Shown one piece after another: positions 8,480-16,561 of a stretch of DNA of 48,300 bases. The stretch covers positions 1-48,300 of IMG/VR virus record IMGVR_UViG_3300005253_000062; one strand, 5' to 3'. The position numbers were made by a program, and so were the translations under genes. The number at the start of each line of letters is the position of its first letter. The stretch's first letter is position 1. Below the pieces are notes generated by a model. It saw only the letters and a list, made by a program, of their open reading frames with translations. It ran no database searches and was not told the DNA's origin. This DNA comes from a virus.

Positions 8480-10488
8480 TTCTGTGTCCTCTCCACGGTT
8501 TTCCTGTTTTCGATCAACTTCTGAGCTTCCAGCATTCTATCCATAATAGCCAGTACAGTTTCTACTTGCTGAGCACCCGGCGCACGTTGGTTCTCGCCTT
8601 GCAACTTGGCTATCTGAGCTACGGTCTGGGCGTTCTTCAATGCTATATTCGCTCTGTTTTCGTGAACGTCTGATATGTCCTCCCTGGCCCTGGCTGCTTG
8701 TGCAGCAGTCTGGGCCTCTATAAGCGAATTGATTCTCTCTTCGCCCTGTAGTTGTTTCTGACTCTGCTGGGAAGCCTGCTGCTCGCCTCGCTCGATCAAC
8801 TTAATGAGTTCCGCGCTCGCCTGGATGGGAGCCATCTTCAACAGCCATGAAACCGGAATGAACTGAGCGGCGTCGGGGAACTCTTTCCTGATCTGCTTAA
8901 TTTCCATGTAACTCAACTGCCTTTGAGTGTCGGTTAAGAGTCCTTCGGTTGGAGTGCAGTCGTATTGAGTGAAGTCGATTTCATAAAAACCCGGTACGGG
9001 CATTTCGTTTATCATTCTAAAGACTTGATGGGGTTCTAATATCCTCTGGTTGGCTCTGACCAACTTGATCCCCACCTGCCTCTTGGATGACCTGTACCCT
9101 GAGAAAATACCTTGCTGACCCGTGAGGGCCGCTCCGGTTCTAAACTTATGGAGAATGCCCGGAATATCCTTGTCGTCACTTCCAAGAATCTCTTCGTTCA
9201 AGCCCTTGGCTTCGATAAGGGCTTTTTCAATTCCTTCCATCAACTGAAATAACCCAGGCTTAATATCTACCGAGACCACATTAGCGACAATGTCTTGAAG
9301 TTGGATATTTGCAGGAGTTTCATCGACTACGTGAAGATGAATCCCCTGACCCGCTTTGTAAATGTCCTCATAGTTCTTTAAGTATTTATCTCGAACGATC
9401 TTACCACTTTGTATTTGACTCTCGATAATATCGAAAGCCTGATTCATCTTCCGGGAATATGCGTTCTGGGGATCTCTCAAACCCCTGATGAATCCCTGTA
9501 GTTTCAATTCATCTCTCGGCTCTTCGGGAACCCAATCTCCGTGGAACCATACGAAATTGTAATCGTCCAGCCCTAAAGGATTCTCTCCGTCGAATACGAG
9601 TTCGTCGTCTACGAATACCGAAAGGAGAATTTTATTAATCGGCTTACTAAAGACTGTCGCCGCCGGGCCTCCATTCGGAGTCTTCCGATCCCTGAGCCAG
9701 TCACGAGCGGCTTTAGCGTCGCCGAAAGCATCTCGAATTCTCTCGAAAGGAAACTCTTCACCCGTCTGTCTATCTACGACCGTCTCTACAAAACTCGTAT
9801 CCCTGCGCCAGTATTCCTCATATAATCTCGTATGTGACTCTTTACGGCAGAGTGGCTGGCCCAAGAACGGCCATCTGGGGAATGAACTTATGGTATTGAG
9901 ATTATCTATCTTGTCGGCTTCGGTGGGAATGATGAGCTTAACCCTATCCTCATGCACCCACTGGCCCGTCAGAATGTAGCTACAGTCGCTTAAATCGGGG
10001 TTGTTTAGTAAGGGGTCCAGTAGGAATGAATTGAAGCCTCTACGGCCCAATTTGAGGTTATTATTCCTGTCCCTGAATATCTCAACCAAATTCGACCCGG
10101 AAGCCAAACACCCCCATTTGAAGGCTTTGCTCATCAGGTCGTATCCGGTAAACCCCTGGCCGGCGCCCAACTGCTGCATTATGATCTTTGTATGCTGGGT
10201 CGAGGGGGGATCGTCTTCTAGTCCTTGAGGGGCTATTTTCAAGATATGGCGGTTTCTCTCTTCGTAGCCTGATATGAGGTTTAGCTGTCTCTGGGTTTTG
10301 TCGAAAGTCAAGAGCTTGCGACCTTGGAGGGTGGCCTTCTCCCATTCCTCGGCTGTGTGCTGCGCGAGAAGGGCGAACTCCATGTCGATACTCATCTCGG
10401 GCCATGCGTTCGCCCAGCCCTCAGAGGCTATCTGGTAGGCGTCCTGGAAGTCGTCTTTTAGTTCAGAGGCATGCGCCATTAGAATCAC
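8476..10488 (-). CDS. Portal protein, P22-like
   Basis: About 670 residues, near the size of P22-type portals (about 725). Typical elements are the N-terminal helical region with NLISGYEERNRHILKIAP, the central KPGLFQLMEGIEKALIEAKG, and a long Gln/Ala-rich C-terminal helix (SQQSQKQLQGEERINSLIEA), matching the barrel helix of P22 portals. The portal is the dodecameric ring through which terminase packs DNA. The frame opens with GTG at 10488; an ATG at 10479 (MAHASELK) is an equally likely start as neither has a strong ribosome site. It lies downstream of terL, the usual order. Confidence 0.85.
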   Translation of the reverse strand: MILMAHASELKDDFQDAYQIASEGWANAWPEMSIDMEFALLAQHTAEEWEKATLQGRKLLTFDKTQRQLNLISGYEERNRHILKIAPQGLEDDPPSTQHTKIIMQQLGAGQGFTGYDLMSKAFKWGCLASGSNLVEIFRDRNNNLKLGRRGFNSFLLDPLLNNPDLSDCSYILTGQWVHEDRVKLIIPTEADKIDNLNTISSFPRWPFLGQPLCRKESHTRLYEEYWRRDTSFVETVVDRQTGEEFPFERIRDAFGDAKAARDWLRDRKTPNGGPAATVFSKPINKILLSVFVDDELVFDGENPLGLDDYNFVWFHGDWVPEEPRDELKLQGFIRGLRDPQNAYSRKMNQAFDIIESQIQSGKIVRDKYLKNYEDIYKAGQGIHLHVVDETPANIQLQDIVANVVSVDIKPGLFQLMEGIEKALIEAKGLNEEILGSDDKDIPGILHKFRTGAALTGQQGIFSGYRSSKRQVGIKLVRANQRILEPHQVFRMINEMPVPGFYEIDFTQYDCTPTEGLLTDTQRQLSYMEIKQIRKEFPDAAQFIPVSWLLKMAPIQASAELIKLIERGEQQASQQSQKQLQGEERINSLIEAQTAAQAARAREDISDVHENRANIALKNAQTVAQIAKLQGENQRAPGAQQVETVLAIMDRMLEAQKLIENRKTVERTQK

Positions 10489-10511
10489 TCGCTATCAATT
10501 TCGGTCAAAAC

Positions 10512-10700
10512 TTACAAAACGACTGACGGTTCTCTGTTCGGGCCAAGAGTCACTTCGATATAGCCATCCTGCACGTCGGCTTCTTTTTTTACGGCATCCT
10601 TGATGGCTTGTGCTTCCTCGATAGAAATTGGTCCAACATCCCTTCCAAAAACACACCCTGCCGAGAATATAACTATCCCTAAATATTTCATGTCATTCAT
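10512..10700 (-). CDS. Small protein with possible signal peptide
   Basis: 62 residues. After MNDMK comes a short hydrophobic stretch (YLGIVIFSAGCVFG), then a soluble acidic helix (SIEEAQAIKDAVKKEADVQ). This could be a Sec signal cleaved near CVFG or a membrane anchor; the cysteine in SAGC is not in a good lipobox. Start overlaps the upstream stop by a few bases. Function unknown. Confidence 0.6.
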   Translation of the reverse strand: MNDMKYLGIVIFSAGCVFGRDVGPISIEEAQAIKDAVKKEADVQDGYIEVTLGPNREPSVVL

Positions 10701-10947
10701 TTGTAATTATCCTTACACCTTCGGTTACGACCAATGGCCGAACACTCATCAAAAGCGTTCGTTTTTCCTCAGTGCCCCACATATAATCTAATCCGTCTTT
10801 CTTTTCAACTATAAAAGCGTGCCGCGCCATCATTTCTTCCGTTGGAGAGTCCAGGCCGATGATCTTCTGCAACTGACCTTGAAGGGCGTCGGCAACGTCT
10901 TGGTTGGTCTGCTCTTCGCTTTGATACGCGCATATTTTTTCAGGCAT
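10693..10947 (-). CDS. Hypothetical protein, late operon
   Basis: About 84 residues from the ATG at 10947 (MPEKICAYQSEEQTNQDVAD). Two in-frame upstream ATGs exist, at 10956 and 10965; GAGGAG lies 10 bases before 10947. It overlaps the end of the upstream gene. A helical first half is followed by a short beta-like region (HAFIVEKKDGLDYMW). No recognised family. Confidence 0.6.
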   Translation of the reverse strand: MPEKICAYQSEEQTNQDVADALQGQLQKIIGLDSPTEEMMARHAFIVEKKDGLDYMWGTEEKRTLLMSVRPLVVTEGVRIITNE

Positions 10948-11179
10948 TACGAACATGCTCCTCAAGGTCGTTCAAGACTTTCTGGTAAATCTCTTCTCGC
11001 ACAACATCTACCGGGGCATGACGAATTTTCCTGCGAATCCACGAGCCTAATGCGACAAGATGGTTAAGGGGAAAGATAAAAGTAACAATCCTTCCAGATG
11101 AATAATCCCGATAAGCGATACCGTGAAACCATCGCATTTGCTCACAATTTCGTATTCTATCTGATACCCAATTCCTCAT
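10940..11179 (-). CDS. Hypothetical protein after terL
   Basis: 79 residues beginning MRNWVSDRIRNCEQMRWFHG. Its ATG overlaps the terL stop (ATGA). One weakly hydrophobic segment (IVTFIFPLNHLVALGSWI) and a basic, helical C-terminus. It could be membrane-associated. No family recognised. Confidence 0.6.
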   Translation of the reverse strand: MRNWVSDRIRNCEQMRWFHGIAYRDYSSGRIVTFIFPLNHLVALGSWIRRKIRHAPVDVVREEIYQKVLNDLEEHVRNA

Positions 11180-12930
11180 GCTACCAACCCATGCTTTCTC
11201 TGTAATTCTTTGATCTTTTCGGTCGTTATACTCGAGCCGGTCCTTATAAATGGAATCCCCTGGTCGGCGATGATAAAAGCCTTCGCGCAGTGTTCCGACC
11301 AGTCCTTTTCCGGCTTGCCGGTGAAGAAAGGTCTTTCGCCTAAACTCATCGCCTGGTTCTTTTTCTCATGGAACCATTCTAAAGCATCTAAGCCGGTTTC
11401 GCAACCTTTTGCATCGAACCAACTCATCGGGAAGTGCTTTTTAGTAGTTTCGATGGAGTTATTAACGTCCTTATCCATCGGGAGACTTTGGAAGATGATC
11501 CCATGCTCTTGAGCGATCTCCCTGACCGTCTTACCCTCAGTGGCCTTATGGGCGGGGTTATCTATATCCCACGGGCCGAAATGACTCCCGTATCTATATC
11601 GTAAATCGGCTTCCCATTTATGCAAAAGGTCGGTATAATGCTGAATTCCCTCACCCTGGCCCTCGTAATAACGTAAAAAGTACCTATTCACGCCAACTAC
11701 TTGGAATAACCATAAACAAGTCGTATATCCCACATCCCAGGCTGTGTGAACGGAATAAGCGGGGTCGTGAGGTACTAAACCAATTTGGGGGGGATGTTTC
11801 CTGCGTAGAAGATTTATCTCCGAACTCCAATACGAACCCTCTCTATCGTATTCGTCGTGGTTGTTCATCACATATCGTTTGAATTTAGCCGGGGAGTCCT
11901 TCTTCATGGCCGCAATGTCCATTATGAACGGCTTCGGTAAATTATGGTAATTATCGAAAGACGTGGCTTCGTGTAACTCATAAGCCTTAAAAGACTCACC
12001 GGCATAAGGGCCGTCCTCAACCGTCATTGTATCAATACAGTCTTTGATCCACTTCTTCCAAGTCCAACAATGGCCGGCGGCGTTCGCGCCTACCATCATT
12101 TGTAGAAGAGGATTAGCCTTCAAATCTTCGATTAAACCTTCGTAGGCCGGGTCCGAAGCCGTGTAGTCCATATTGGGGATCAGTTCTCTTCTCAATCTTC
12201 CCCTCAAAAGGTCGAACTGCTCCTGAGAGTCGAACTCCTCGCCCTGCTCAATGTAAATCCAGCCCAAATTAACGTTCTGAAGACCGGAAAGCTCGTCTCC
12301 GTGCATGAACATTATCTGACTCGTAGTGCCGGGGACCATTACCTCCTTAGTCCCCTGGGGGATTTTAAGACCCGTATACCGGGTGAAGTCCTTCATCGTA
12401 CTCTTGGCCAAATCAGTGAACTTCCTTCTCACGATCAACCCTAAATTGTCCTTGTAAAGCTGAGAGAGTAAAATGCCCTTGAAAATAGCCAACATAGTCT
12501 TGCCAGTGCCCCACGCACTCAACATGCCAGGGAATCGGTACGTACTCCGGTAAAAAGCGTCCTGGAAAGGTTCGAGATGAATTATCTTATTACCTATCTT
12601 AACGTGCTCCTACTTTCTGGGAATTTTTGGGAATTTTTGGGAATATTGCATATCTGCCGATTCTGTTGGGCGTACAAGTATCGAAGGGGCTTCGGGTGGA
12701 ATCCAGGGGATTGAGTCTATTATAGATGACTCAGTGTCAAGGAACTGGGAAAGCTGAGCATTCGGTGGGGTGTATTGTTCTACCGCCCCCCTTCCGCTCA
12801 AAGGGCCTTCGCCTTCAGTCGGCCTCTCAGCCAGAGATGAGACCCTAGCTGTATCGTATCGGTTAGGTAAACCGTTGCCCTTACGATCATTATCCTTGTT
12901 ATCAGCCTGATATTGCATGTCATTGCTCAT
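11176..12930 (-). CDS. terL: Terminase large subunit, with in-frame TAG at codon 107
   Basis: ATPase-nuclease motor for DNA packaging. Walker A SAWGTGKT (residues 138-145), Walker B WIYIEQGEEF (about 224-233), and nuclease aspartate in AWDVGYTTC (about Asp399) are visible. The frame from ATG 12930 gives 584 codons, but codon 107 (12610-12612) is TAG. The sequence after the TAG, KIGNKIIHLEPFQDAFYRS then YRFPG, is clearly the conserved TerL N-terminus, and no ATG, GTG, TTG or CTG exists between the TAG and Met136, which lies inside the P-loop region. So either the amber is read through, the start is a non-standard codon (an ATA follows AGGAG), or the base is an error. A 10-nt tandem repeat, GGGAATTTTT, lies at 12619-12644 just before the stop. 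Confidence 0.82.
12619..12644. repeat. 10-nt tandem repeat before the in-frame TAG of terL
   Basis: Two full copies of GGGAATTTTT plus a partial third (plus-strand view). A 10-nt unit changes frame if it slips, so copy number here would decide how the upstream part of terL is read. Confidence 0.85.
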
Positions 12931-12950
12931 TGCTACAACCAAGACTACAA

Positions 12951-13493
12951 CTAAACTGCTGTTACGCCCTGATAATGCAGCGCCCTCTCAGTCATGGCTG
13001 CGCGGCTGTGGCTGCCTGCCCGCTGGCCGTTGTTGTTCTCGGCGCAGTGCTTGTCGATGCTGGCTTGCACATCGGTGGGTAGGTCGGCGAAGGTGGGCTT
13101 GGGGCTACCACTGCAAGCTGAGTTGTCATGCTGGATCGCAGGCTTACTATTGGCGGTGCAGCACTTGATACACTTGACTACCTTCGGATGCTGGACCGGA
13201 CCGCCACACGTCCGGCACTGGCCAGTACCATCACCCTCGTAAGCCGGATCACCAGGGACTACAACACCGAGCGTATGATCTGACTTGCGGCCACGTTGCA
13301 ACGACGGAAACCAGACATATCCTCGGCTCTGAAGGTAAGTCCATCGACTCTCAGAGTACACGTCAAGAGGGTCAAGAACACTGTCCGCCGGTAACACTCC
13401 CTCGGTAACGCTTGTTACTATTGGCGGTGTTACCTTGTTACTTTTCCTCGCTCGGTACGCTGCTTGCTTCTCTGCCTGTGTCATGCTCATCAT
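12951..13493 (-). CDS. Zinc-ribbon protein between terS and terL
   Basis: 180 residues from ATG 13493 with GGAG six bases upstream; it overlaps the terS 3' end in another frame. N-terminus MMSMTQAEKQAAYRARKS is a basic helix, the middle reads SRWTYLQSRGYVWFPSLQRG, and a four-cysteine ribbon follows (CRTCGGP ... CIKCC). The basic helix plus zinc ribbon suggests nucleic-acid binding, possibly a partner of terminase, but no named family was recognised. Confidence 0.65.
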   Translation of the reverse strand: MMSMTQAEKQAAYRARKSNKVTPPIVTSVTEGVLPADSVLDPLDVYSESRWTYLQSRGYVWFPSLQRGRKSDHTLGVVVPGDPAYEGDGTGQCRTCGGPVQHPKVVKCIKCCTANSKPAIQHDNSACSGSPKPTFADLPTDVQASIDKHCAENNNGQRAGSHSRAAMTERALHYQGVTAV

Positions 13494-13923
13494 GGTTCTC
13501 CAATACCTTACTCTCGATCTGCTTACGGGGGCTACCCAGCACCAACAGCATACTGTCAGCACCTTTAATCACATCCACGAAGTCCGCCTCAGACTTACCC
13601 AGAAGCTCGCTGGCGCGTAGTCTGTCAGCCATAGATAAAGCCCCATCATCCATACTTTCTGTCCAGAACCGCTGCCTACGCTGTCTGTTGGCTACGCCTG
13701 GCCTTACCTCGGTATCCTCCCGTGTCTTAATTCTCTCTTGCACTGCTATTGCCGATGGTGTGATTGATGCGGATGTAACGCTCTGGACCAGCCTTCTTCC
13801 GTGGTCTCTACCTATCCCTGCGATATCTGCCGCTTCGTTACTATCCCCAGCGTAGGCGTCGGCAAACATCTTGTTCTTTTGGGTTAGTCCACGCTTATGG
13901 GTCATTATTGGCTTAATCTCCAC
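13438..13923 (-). CDS. terS: Terminase small subunit (Terminase_2-like)
   Basis: 161 residues. LTQKNKMFADAYAGDSNEAA followed by a helix-turn-helix-like segment, then RQRFWTESMDDGALSMADRL and RASELLGKSEADF, is the pattern of the Terminase_2 small-subunit family, which recognises packaging sites and feeds DNA to TerL. The start is GTG at 13923 because the upstream gene ends TAG-TG sharing one base; an ATG at 13905 is the alternative. It is the first large gene of the late operon. Confidence 0.85.
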   Translation of the reverse strand: MEIKPIMTHKRGLTQKNKMFADAYAGDSNEAADIAGIGRDHGRRLVQSVTSASITPSAIAVQERIKTREDTEVRPGVANRQRRQRFWTESMDDGALSMADRLRASELLGKSEADFVDVIKGADSMLLVLGSPRKQIESKVLENHDEHDTGREASSVPSEEK

Positions 13924-14072
13924 TATTTAAGCTCTGAGGTTGGCTTTTGGTCGACCACTTTCTTTGTGCACTTCGGGCAAATACCCCACTTGACAGGCTT
14001 ATTGACGTGCATGCACCGGCACTGGGTAATCACAACCTTGCACTCTTTGCATTTCTCGATAAAGTGGCTCAT
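13923..14072 (-). CDS. Small cysteine-rich zinc-binding protein, 49 residues
   Basis: ATG at 14072 gives MSHFIEKCKECKVVITQCRC and ends STSELK-like (KPTSELK). Cysteines occur as CKEC, CRC and CPKC, the arrangement of a small zinc ribbon. Its TAG overlaps the GTG of terS by one base. Probably a DNA- or RNA-binding accessory of the packaging region; function inferred only from the cysteines. Confidence 0.75.
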   Translation of the reverse strand: MSHFIEKCKECKVVITQCRCMHVNKPVKWGICPKCTKKVVDQKPTSELK

Positions 14073-14105
14073 GCGAATAAATTCCCCGTTTTCTCACTTT
14101 TGGCA

Positions 14106-14386
14106 TTATGCCGCAAATACCTCTGGATCCAACCACGGGTTCATTCTCAATACCCTATTCTGCCATTCTTTACGGTTGTGGCTGGAGTTCTTGGTTCGAC
14201 CTGGCCTATCATACCTATTAAATCACGCGCTACGTGGCAAGCCTCTTGAACGTTCATTATGGCCTGTCCTGGAAATAGACCGTTATCCTCAATACACTCG
14301 CAGTACATTTTCTGGTGCTCTTCCTTAGATCGTTACTTCCTCGGTCTTGGCTTGTGTTCGCCTGGGTGTTTCTTTTCAAGTTTCAT
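14106..14386 (-). pseudogene. Broken first gene of the late operon (nonsense plus frameshift)
   Basis: ATG at 14386 has AGAGGA eight bases upstream and reads MKLEKKHPGEHKPRPRK, then TAA (14333-14335), then continues in frame RSKEEHQKMYCECIEDNGL ... VEPRTPATT. The product then shifts frame near 14175 into NRKEWQNRVLRMNPWLDPEV ending FAA at TAA 14106. Together these look like one protein of about 92 residues with one stop and one indel. It may be decayed, or the positions may be assembly errors. It is the gene nearest the late promoter. Confidence 0.55.
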
Positions 14387-14557
14387 TCAATAATCCTCTG
14401 CCCCAATGTGGTATTCCTTGTGCCTGTCTTTATCGAGACTTGTCTTTACGTTCTTGCTTGTCCATAAATCACAACTTCCTCGACAACACACCGTGACTCC
14501 ATGTCACCACATAAAGATTTATGCACTTTTTATCGTCGTTTCTACTCTGTGATCGGC

Positions 14558-14586
14558 ATTCTAACAACTATTTGCAGGTGTGTCAA
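14558..14586 (-). promoter_or_regulatory. Sigma70-type promoter for the late operon
   Basis: Minus strand TTGACA (14581-14586), 17-bp spacer, TAGAAT (14558-14563): perfect -35 and five of six at -10. Start would be near 14551. The start region GCCGATCACAG recurs as GCTGATCACAG at 32130-32144, a possible operator. Confidence 0.8.
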
Positions 14587-14596
14587 TAATAAACTA

Positions 14597-14626
14597 TTGC
14601 AATATGGGAATTATAGCCGATACTTA
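14597..14626 (+). promoter_or_regulatory. Candidate early promoter
   Basis: TTGCAA (14597-14602), 18 bp, TACTTA (14621-14626). The -10 is weak by the E. coli standard but resembles the TACTTT of the two small-RNA promoters at 20341 and 23974. Inference only. Confidence 0.4.
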
Positions 14627-14670
14627 ATATAGATAAAGTAAATGAATTGATAAGGCATAAGGAGAATCAA

Positions 14671-15054
14671 ATGGGTTATTCATGTTCAGTCAAAGCAGAC
14701 AACGTTCTCGCAGCATTGCTCATTCAATTACAAGCTACCGCAAGGAAAGACAGCACGTCAAATGGATGGTGCAAAAACGGCGAACACTACTTCTATGAGA
14801 TTGGTCGAGAACAGGCCGATGGTGCTATAACAGGCAAGATTTGGCGCACCTACAAAAATCTATGCTATCCGGCGGGTCCGTTCAAAATTACCCACAATGG
14901 CCTTATTGACCGTTTCCCGACAAGCACCAAATCGCAGCGTGAATCCGCAATGACTGTCGGCCTTGTCAAGTTTCACGAGGTACACGGCGGCGGTTGGAAA
15001 GACGATGAAGTTCTCGCTCCCATTCTTGGCGGTTGCAGTTTCGTTGTTATCTAA
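14671..15054 (+). CDS. Early hypothetical protein 1
   Basis: 127 residues from ATG 14671, preceded by ATAAGGAG; an in-frame ATG at 14647 lacks a site. Sequence begins MGYSCSVKADNVLAALLIQL and contains a basic region (FPTSTKSQRESAMTVGLVKF) and a Gly-rich end. It is the first gene of the early operon and is followed by a strong terminator. Small phage proteins of this plan (MGYSC...A, then W.NG..YFYE.G.E..DGAI.G) occur widely without known function. Likely host-takeover or regulatory by position. Confidence 0.75.
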   Translation: MGYSCSVKADNVLAALLIQLQATARKDSTSNGWCKNGEHYFYEIGREQADGAITGKIWRTYKNLCYPAGPFKITHNGLIDRFPTSTKSQRESAMTVGLVKFHEVHGGGWKDDEVLAPILGGCSFVVI

Positions 15055-15056
15055 GA

Positions 15057-15112
15057 TTATGCTTTATCTTCGCCCGCGCCTCGCACTGAGGCCGGGTGAA
15101 GATAGTTTTTCA
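15057..15112 (+). terminator. Strong terminator, copy 1 of an exact 56-nt duplication
   Basis: TATCTTCGCCCG (15065-15076) pairs with CGGGTGAAGATA (15093-15104), with an inner GCCTC-GCACT-GAGGC hairpin and then GTTTTT. An identical 56-nt copy lies at 15292-15347. It ends the first early gene transcript unless antitermination occurs. Confidence 0.9.
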
Positions 15113-15151
15113 CGCGTCTAATATGATACGATAGGTATAAGGAGTTGAATC

Positions 15152-15286
15152 ATGAAATCACGCACTTGGGACAACATGACCACCGAACAGCAGGAAGAAG
15201 AAAAGCGAGAATGTCGCCTCGCTGATGAGCTTGAAGCAGAAGAGCGCAGGTCCGGTTACACGTCCGATTCTGACTATGACAACTAA
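15152..15286 (+). CDS. Small acidic protein, 44 residues
   Basis: ATG 15152 with ATAAGGAG upstream. MKSRTWDNMTTEQQEEEKRE then ...ADELEAEERR and a C-terminal SDSDYDN. Highly charged, helical. It is enclosed between the two identical terminators, so it may be a separate transcription unit; TATGAT at about 15123 could be its -10. Function unknown. Confidence 0.75.
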   Translation: MKSRTWDNMTTEQQEEEKRECRLADELEAEERRSGYTSDSDYDN

Positions 15287-15291
15287 ATAGC

Positions 15292-15347
15292 TTATGCTTT
15301 ATCTTCGCCCGCGCCTCGCACTGAGGCCGGGTGAAGATAGTTTTTCA
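15292..15347 (+). terminator. Strong terminator, copy 2 of an exact 56-nt duplication
   Basis: Same hairpin as at 15057-15112 (stem 15300-15339, then GTTTTT). Identity over 56 nt, loop included, points to recent duplication or selection on the exact sequence. The ribosome site of the next gene starts right after it. Confidence 0.9.
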
Positions 15348-15359
15348 AAGGAGAATATC

Positions 15360-15575
15360 ATGAGATCGAGAAATTCAAATCCAGTTGATGACGAAATGTA
15401 CCAGCGGCTCCTTACTCTCCAAGAAGACCACCAAGGAAAAGTTACTTGGTTAGCACCATCACTGTATCTTGATTGTGGTAAACTGCTAATTACTACTTCG
15501 TGGTGGTATAAATGGGCAGGATTCGTCCCGCAAACAAAGATCAATTATTGGTTCATACCCGAAATCGCTCTGTAA
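15360..15575 (+). CDS. Early hypothetical protein 3
   Basis: 71 residues from ATG 15360 with AAAGGAG upstream. MRSRNSNPVDDEMYQRLLTL, later WYKWAGFVPQTKINYWFIPE. Rich in Trp and Tyr in the second half. No family recognised; the longer frame to 15294 overlaps the terminator and is not credible. Confidence 0.7.
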   Translation: MRSRNSNPVDDEMYQRLLTLQEDHQGKVTWLAPSLYLDCGKLLITTSWWYKWAGFVPQTKINYWFIPEIAL

Positions 15576-15604
15576 ACCTTTACCCTATATGAGAGGATAT
15601 GAAA

Positions 15605-15802
15605 ATGAAAATTGTGATCGAAATTCAATGTGATAACGCAGCGTTTCACGATCCCGAACCTAATTTAGAAATTGGACGTATATTGGCTAAATTAGCCAGT
15701 GATATGGAAGGTGGTTCGTTTGACGGCTACAAGGTACTTATGGACGCCAACGGCAATCGAGTCGGGGCCTGCGATACGGTTCCCGATGTCTGGGACGCCT
15801 AA
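15605..15802 (+). CDS. Early hypothetical protein 4
   Basis: 65 residues from ATG 15605, which is eight bases from GAGAGG; an ATG at 15599 is too close. MKIVIEIQCDNAAFHDPEP followed by EIGRILAKLASDMEG and DGYKVLMDANGNRVG. This plan (K..IEI..DNAAF, then IL..L) is a common small phage protein of unknown role. A GC hairpin (GGCCATGCGTGGCC) follows before the next gene. Confidence 0.75.
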   Translation: MKIVIEIQCDNAAFHDPEPNLEIGRILAKLASDMEGGSFDGYKVLMDANGNRVGACDTVPDVWDA

Positions 15803-15858
15803 CAACCCCCAGGGCCGGGCCATGCGTGGCCTGTGGCGCATATTGAAAGGGCAAGAAA

Positions 15859-16065
15859 ATGAAATTACAATGGAATAAAACAGGTGATATTTATTTTTCC
15901 AGGAAGGCTCCGGGTTCTCCCAAAGGTAGATTCCAGATATTCCAAACGGAAACGCAGTGGAATGTCCGTGATATGAATTTTTCCGGGGTCATTTTCGCAA
16001 CACCTGAAACGCTTACAGACGCCAAGCAAGCTGCTGAAAAAAGGTTAATTAAAAAGATAGAGTAG
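15859..16065 (+). CDS. Early hypothetical protein 5
   Basis: 68 residues, MKLQWNKTGDIYFSRKAPGS ... TLTDAKQAAEKRLIKKIE. Beta-like core and basic helical end. AAAGGG precedes the ATG, following ATATTGAAAGGG, a phrase that recurs before other genes here. No family recognised. Confidence 0.7.
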   Translation: MKLQWNKTGDIYFSRKAPGSPKGRFQIFQTETQWNVRDMNFSGVIFATPETLTDAKQAAEKRLIKKIE

Positions 16066-16078
16066 AAAGGGAGATAGT

Positions 16079-16405
16079 ATGTCAGAAGGAAAGCACACAC
16101 CGACGCCGTGGCGAGTCGAGGGGCGTGAGATAATGGCGATGAAAGAACGGGAAATTTGCCATCGTCGGTTCGCCGAAACGAAAGCCGATTTAGCCAATTA
16201 CGAGTTCATCGCCAAAGCCTGCAACGCCCACGCCCAAGATCAAAAGACAATCGCCGCTTTGGTGGCAGAGCTACAGGCCAGCACTAACCGGCTCAATACT
16301 GTAATTGATAGCGGCCTTCTATGTGACGATATGAAGCGTTCATTGCAAAAACAAAATCGCTTTAACGAAGCCACCTTGTATAAAACCGCAAATGACAAGC
16401 CATGA
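16079..16405 (+). CDS. Small phage protein with HTPTPW motif
   Basis: 108 residues. The opening SEGKHTPTPWRVEGREI with a later ANYEFIAKACNAHAQDQKTI belongs to a widespread family of small phage early proteins (HTP.PW ... N..FI..ACN.H) whose function is unknown. The C-terminal half is a coiled-coil-like helix (TIAALVAELQASTNRLNTVI). Strong AAAGGGAG site. Its stop overlaps the ATG of the next, broken gene. Confidence 0.8.
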   Translation: MSEGKHTPTPWRVEGREIMAMKEREICHRRFAETKADLANYEFIAKACNAHAQDQKTIAALVAELQASTNRLNTVIDSGLLCDDMKRSLQKQNRFNEATLYKTANDKP

Positions 16406-16549
16406 CCCGCGAACAGAACAAAGACATCTTCTACGTAGGGGCTGGGTGAAGTGTTCCCAGAGCATCGAGAACAGTTTTACACAGTTGGAATCGTATCCGG
16501 CGGCGTGGCTGCTGGGTGGAATTCGTATTTGATTGATAAGCACAGGTGA
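16402..16549 (+). pseudogene. Frameshifted small gene (GGGG homopolymer)
   Basis: ATG 16402 overlaps the previous stop. MTREQNKDIFYVG runs into TGA at 16447 after GGGGCTGGG, while the next frame continues LGEVFPEHREQFYTVG and VAAGWNSYLIDKHR to TGA 16547. Removing one G from the run near 16438 restores a 48-residue protein. This may be a sequencing or assembly error, real decay, or a slippery site. Confidence 0.6.
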
Positions 16550-16561
16550 AAAGGATAAGCC

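Larger units (their letters stand above)
14387..14670. promoter_or_regulatory. Divergent control region between late (-) and early (+) operons
   Basis: About 280 AT-rich bases with no gene on either strand. It holds the strong leftward promoter at 14558-14586 and a weaker rightward candidate at 14597-14626. Here expression of the two halves of the genome must be switched. Confidence 0.75.

Noticed and set aside
13897-14328. 143-codon plus-strand open frame over the first late genes
   Set aside because: It is antisense to the zinc protein and broken gene on the minus strand, lacks a ribosome site and has unlikely composition (His, Trp, Leu).
15041-15575. Mobile element suggested by the 56-nt repeats
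   Set aside because: The repeats are complete terminators, and there is no transposase or end inverted repeat between them.
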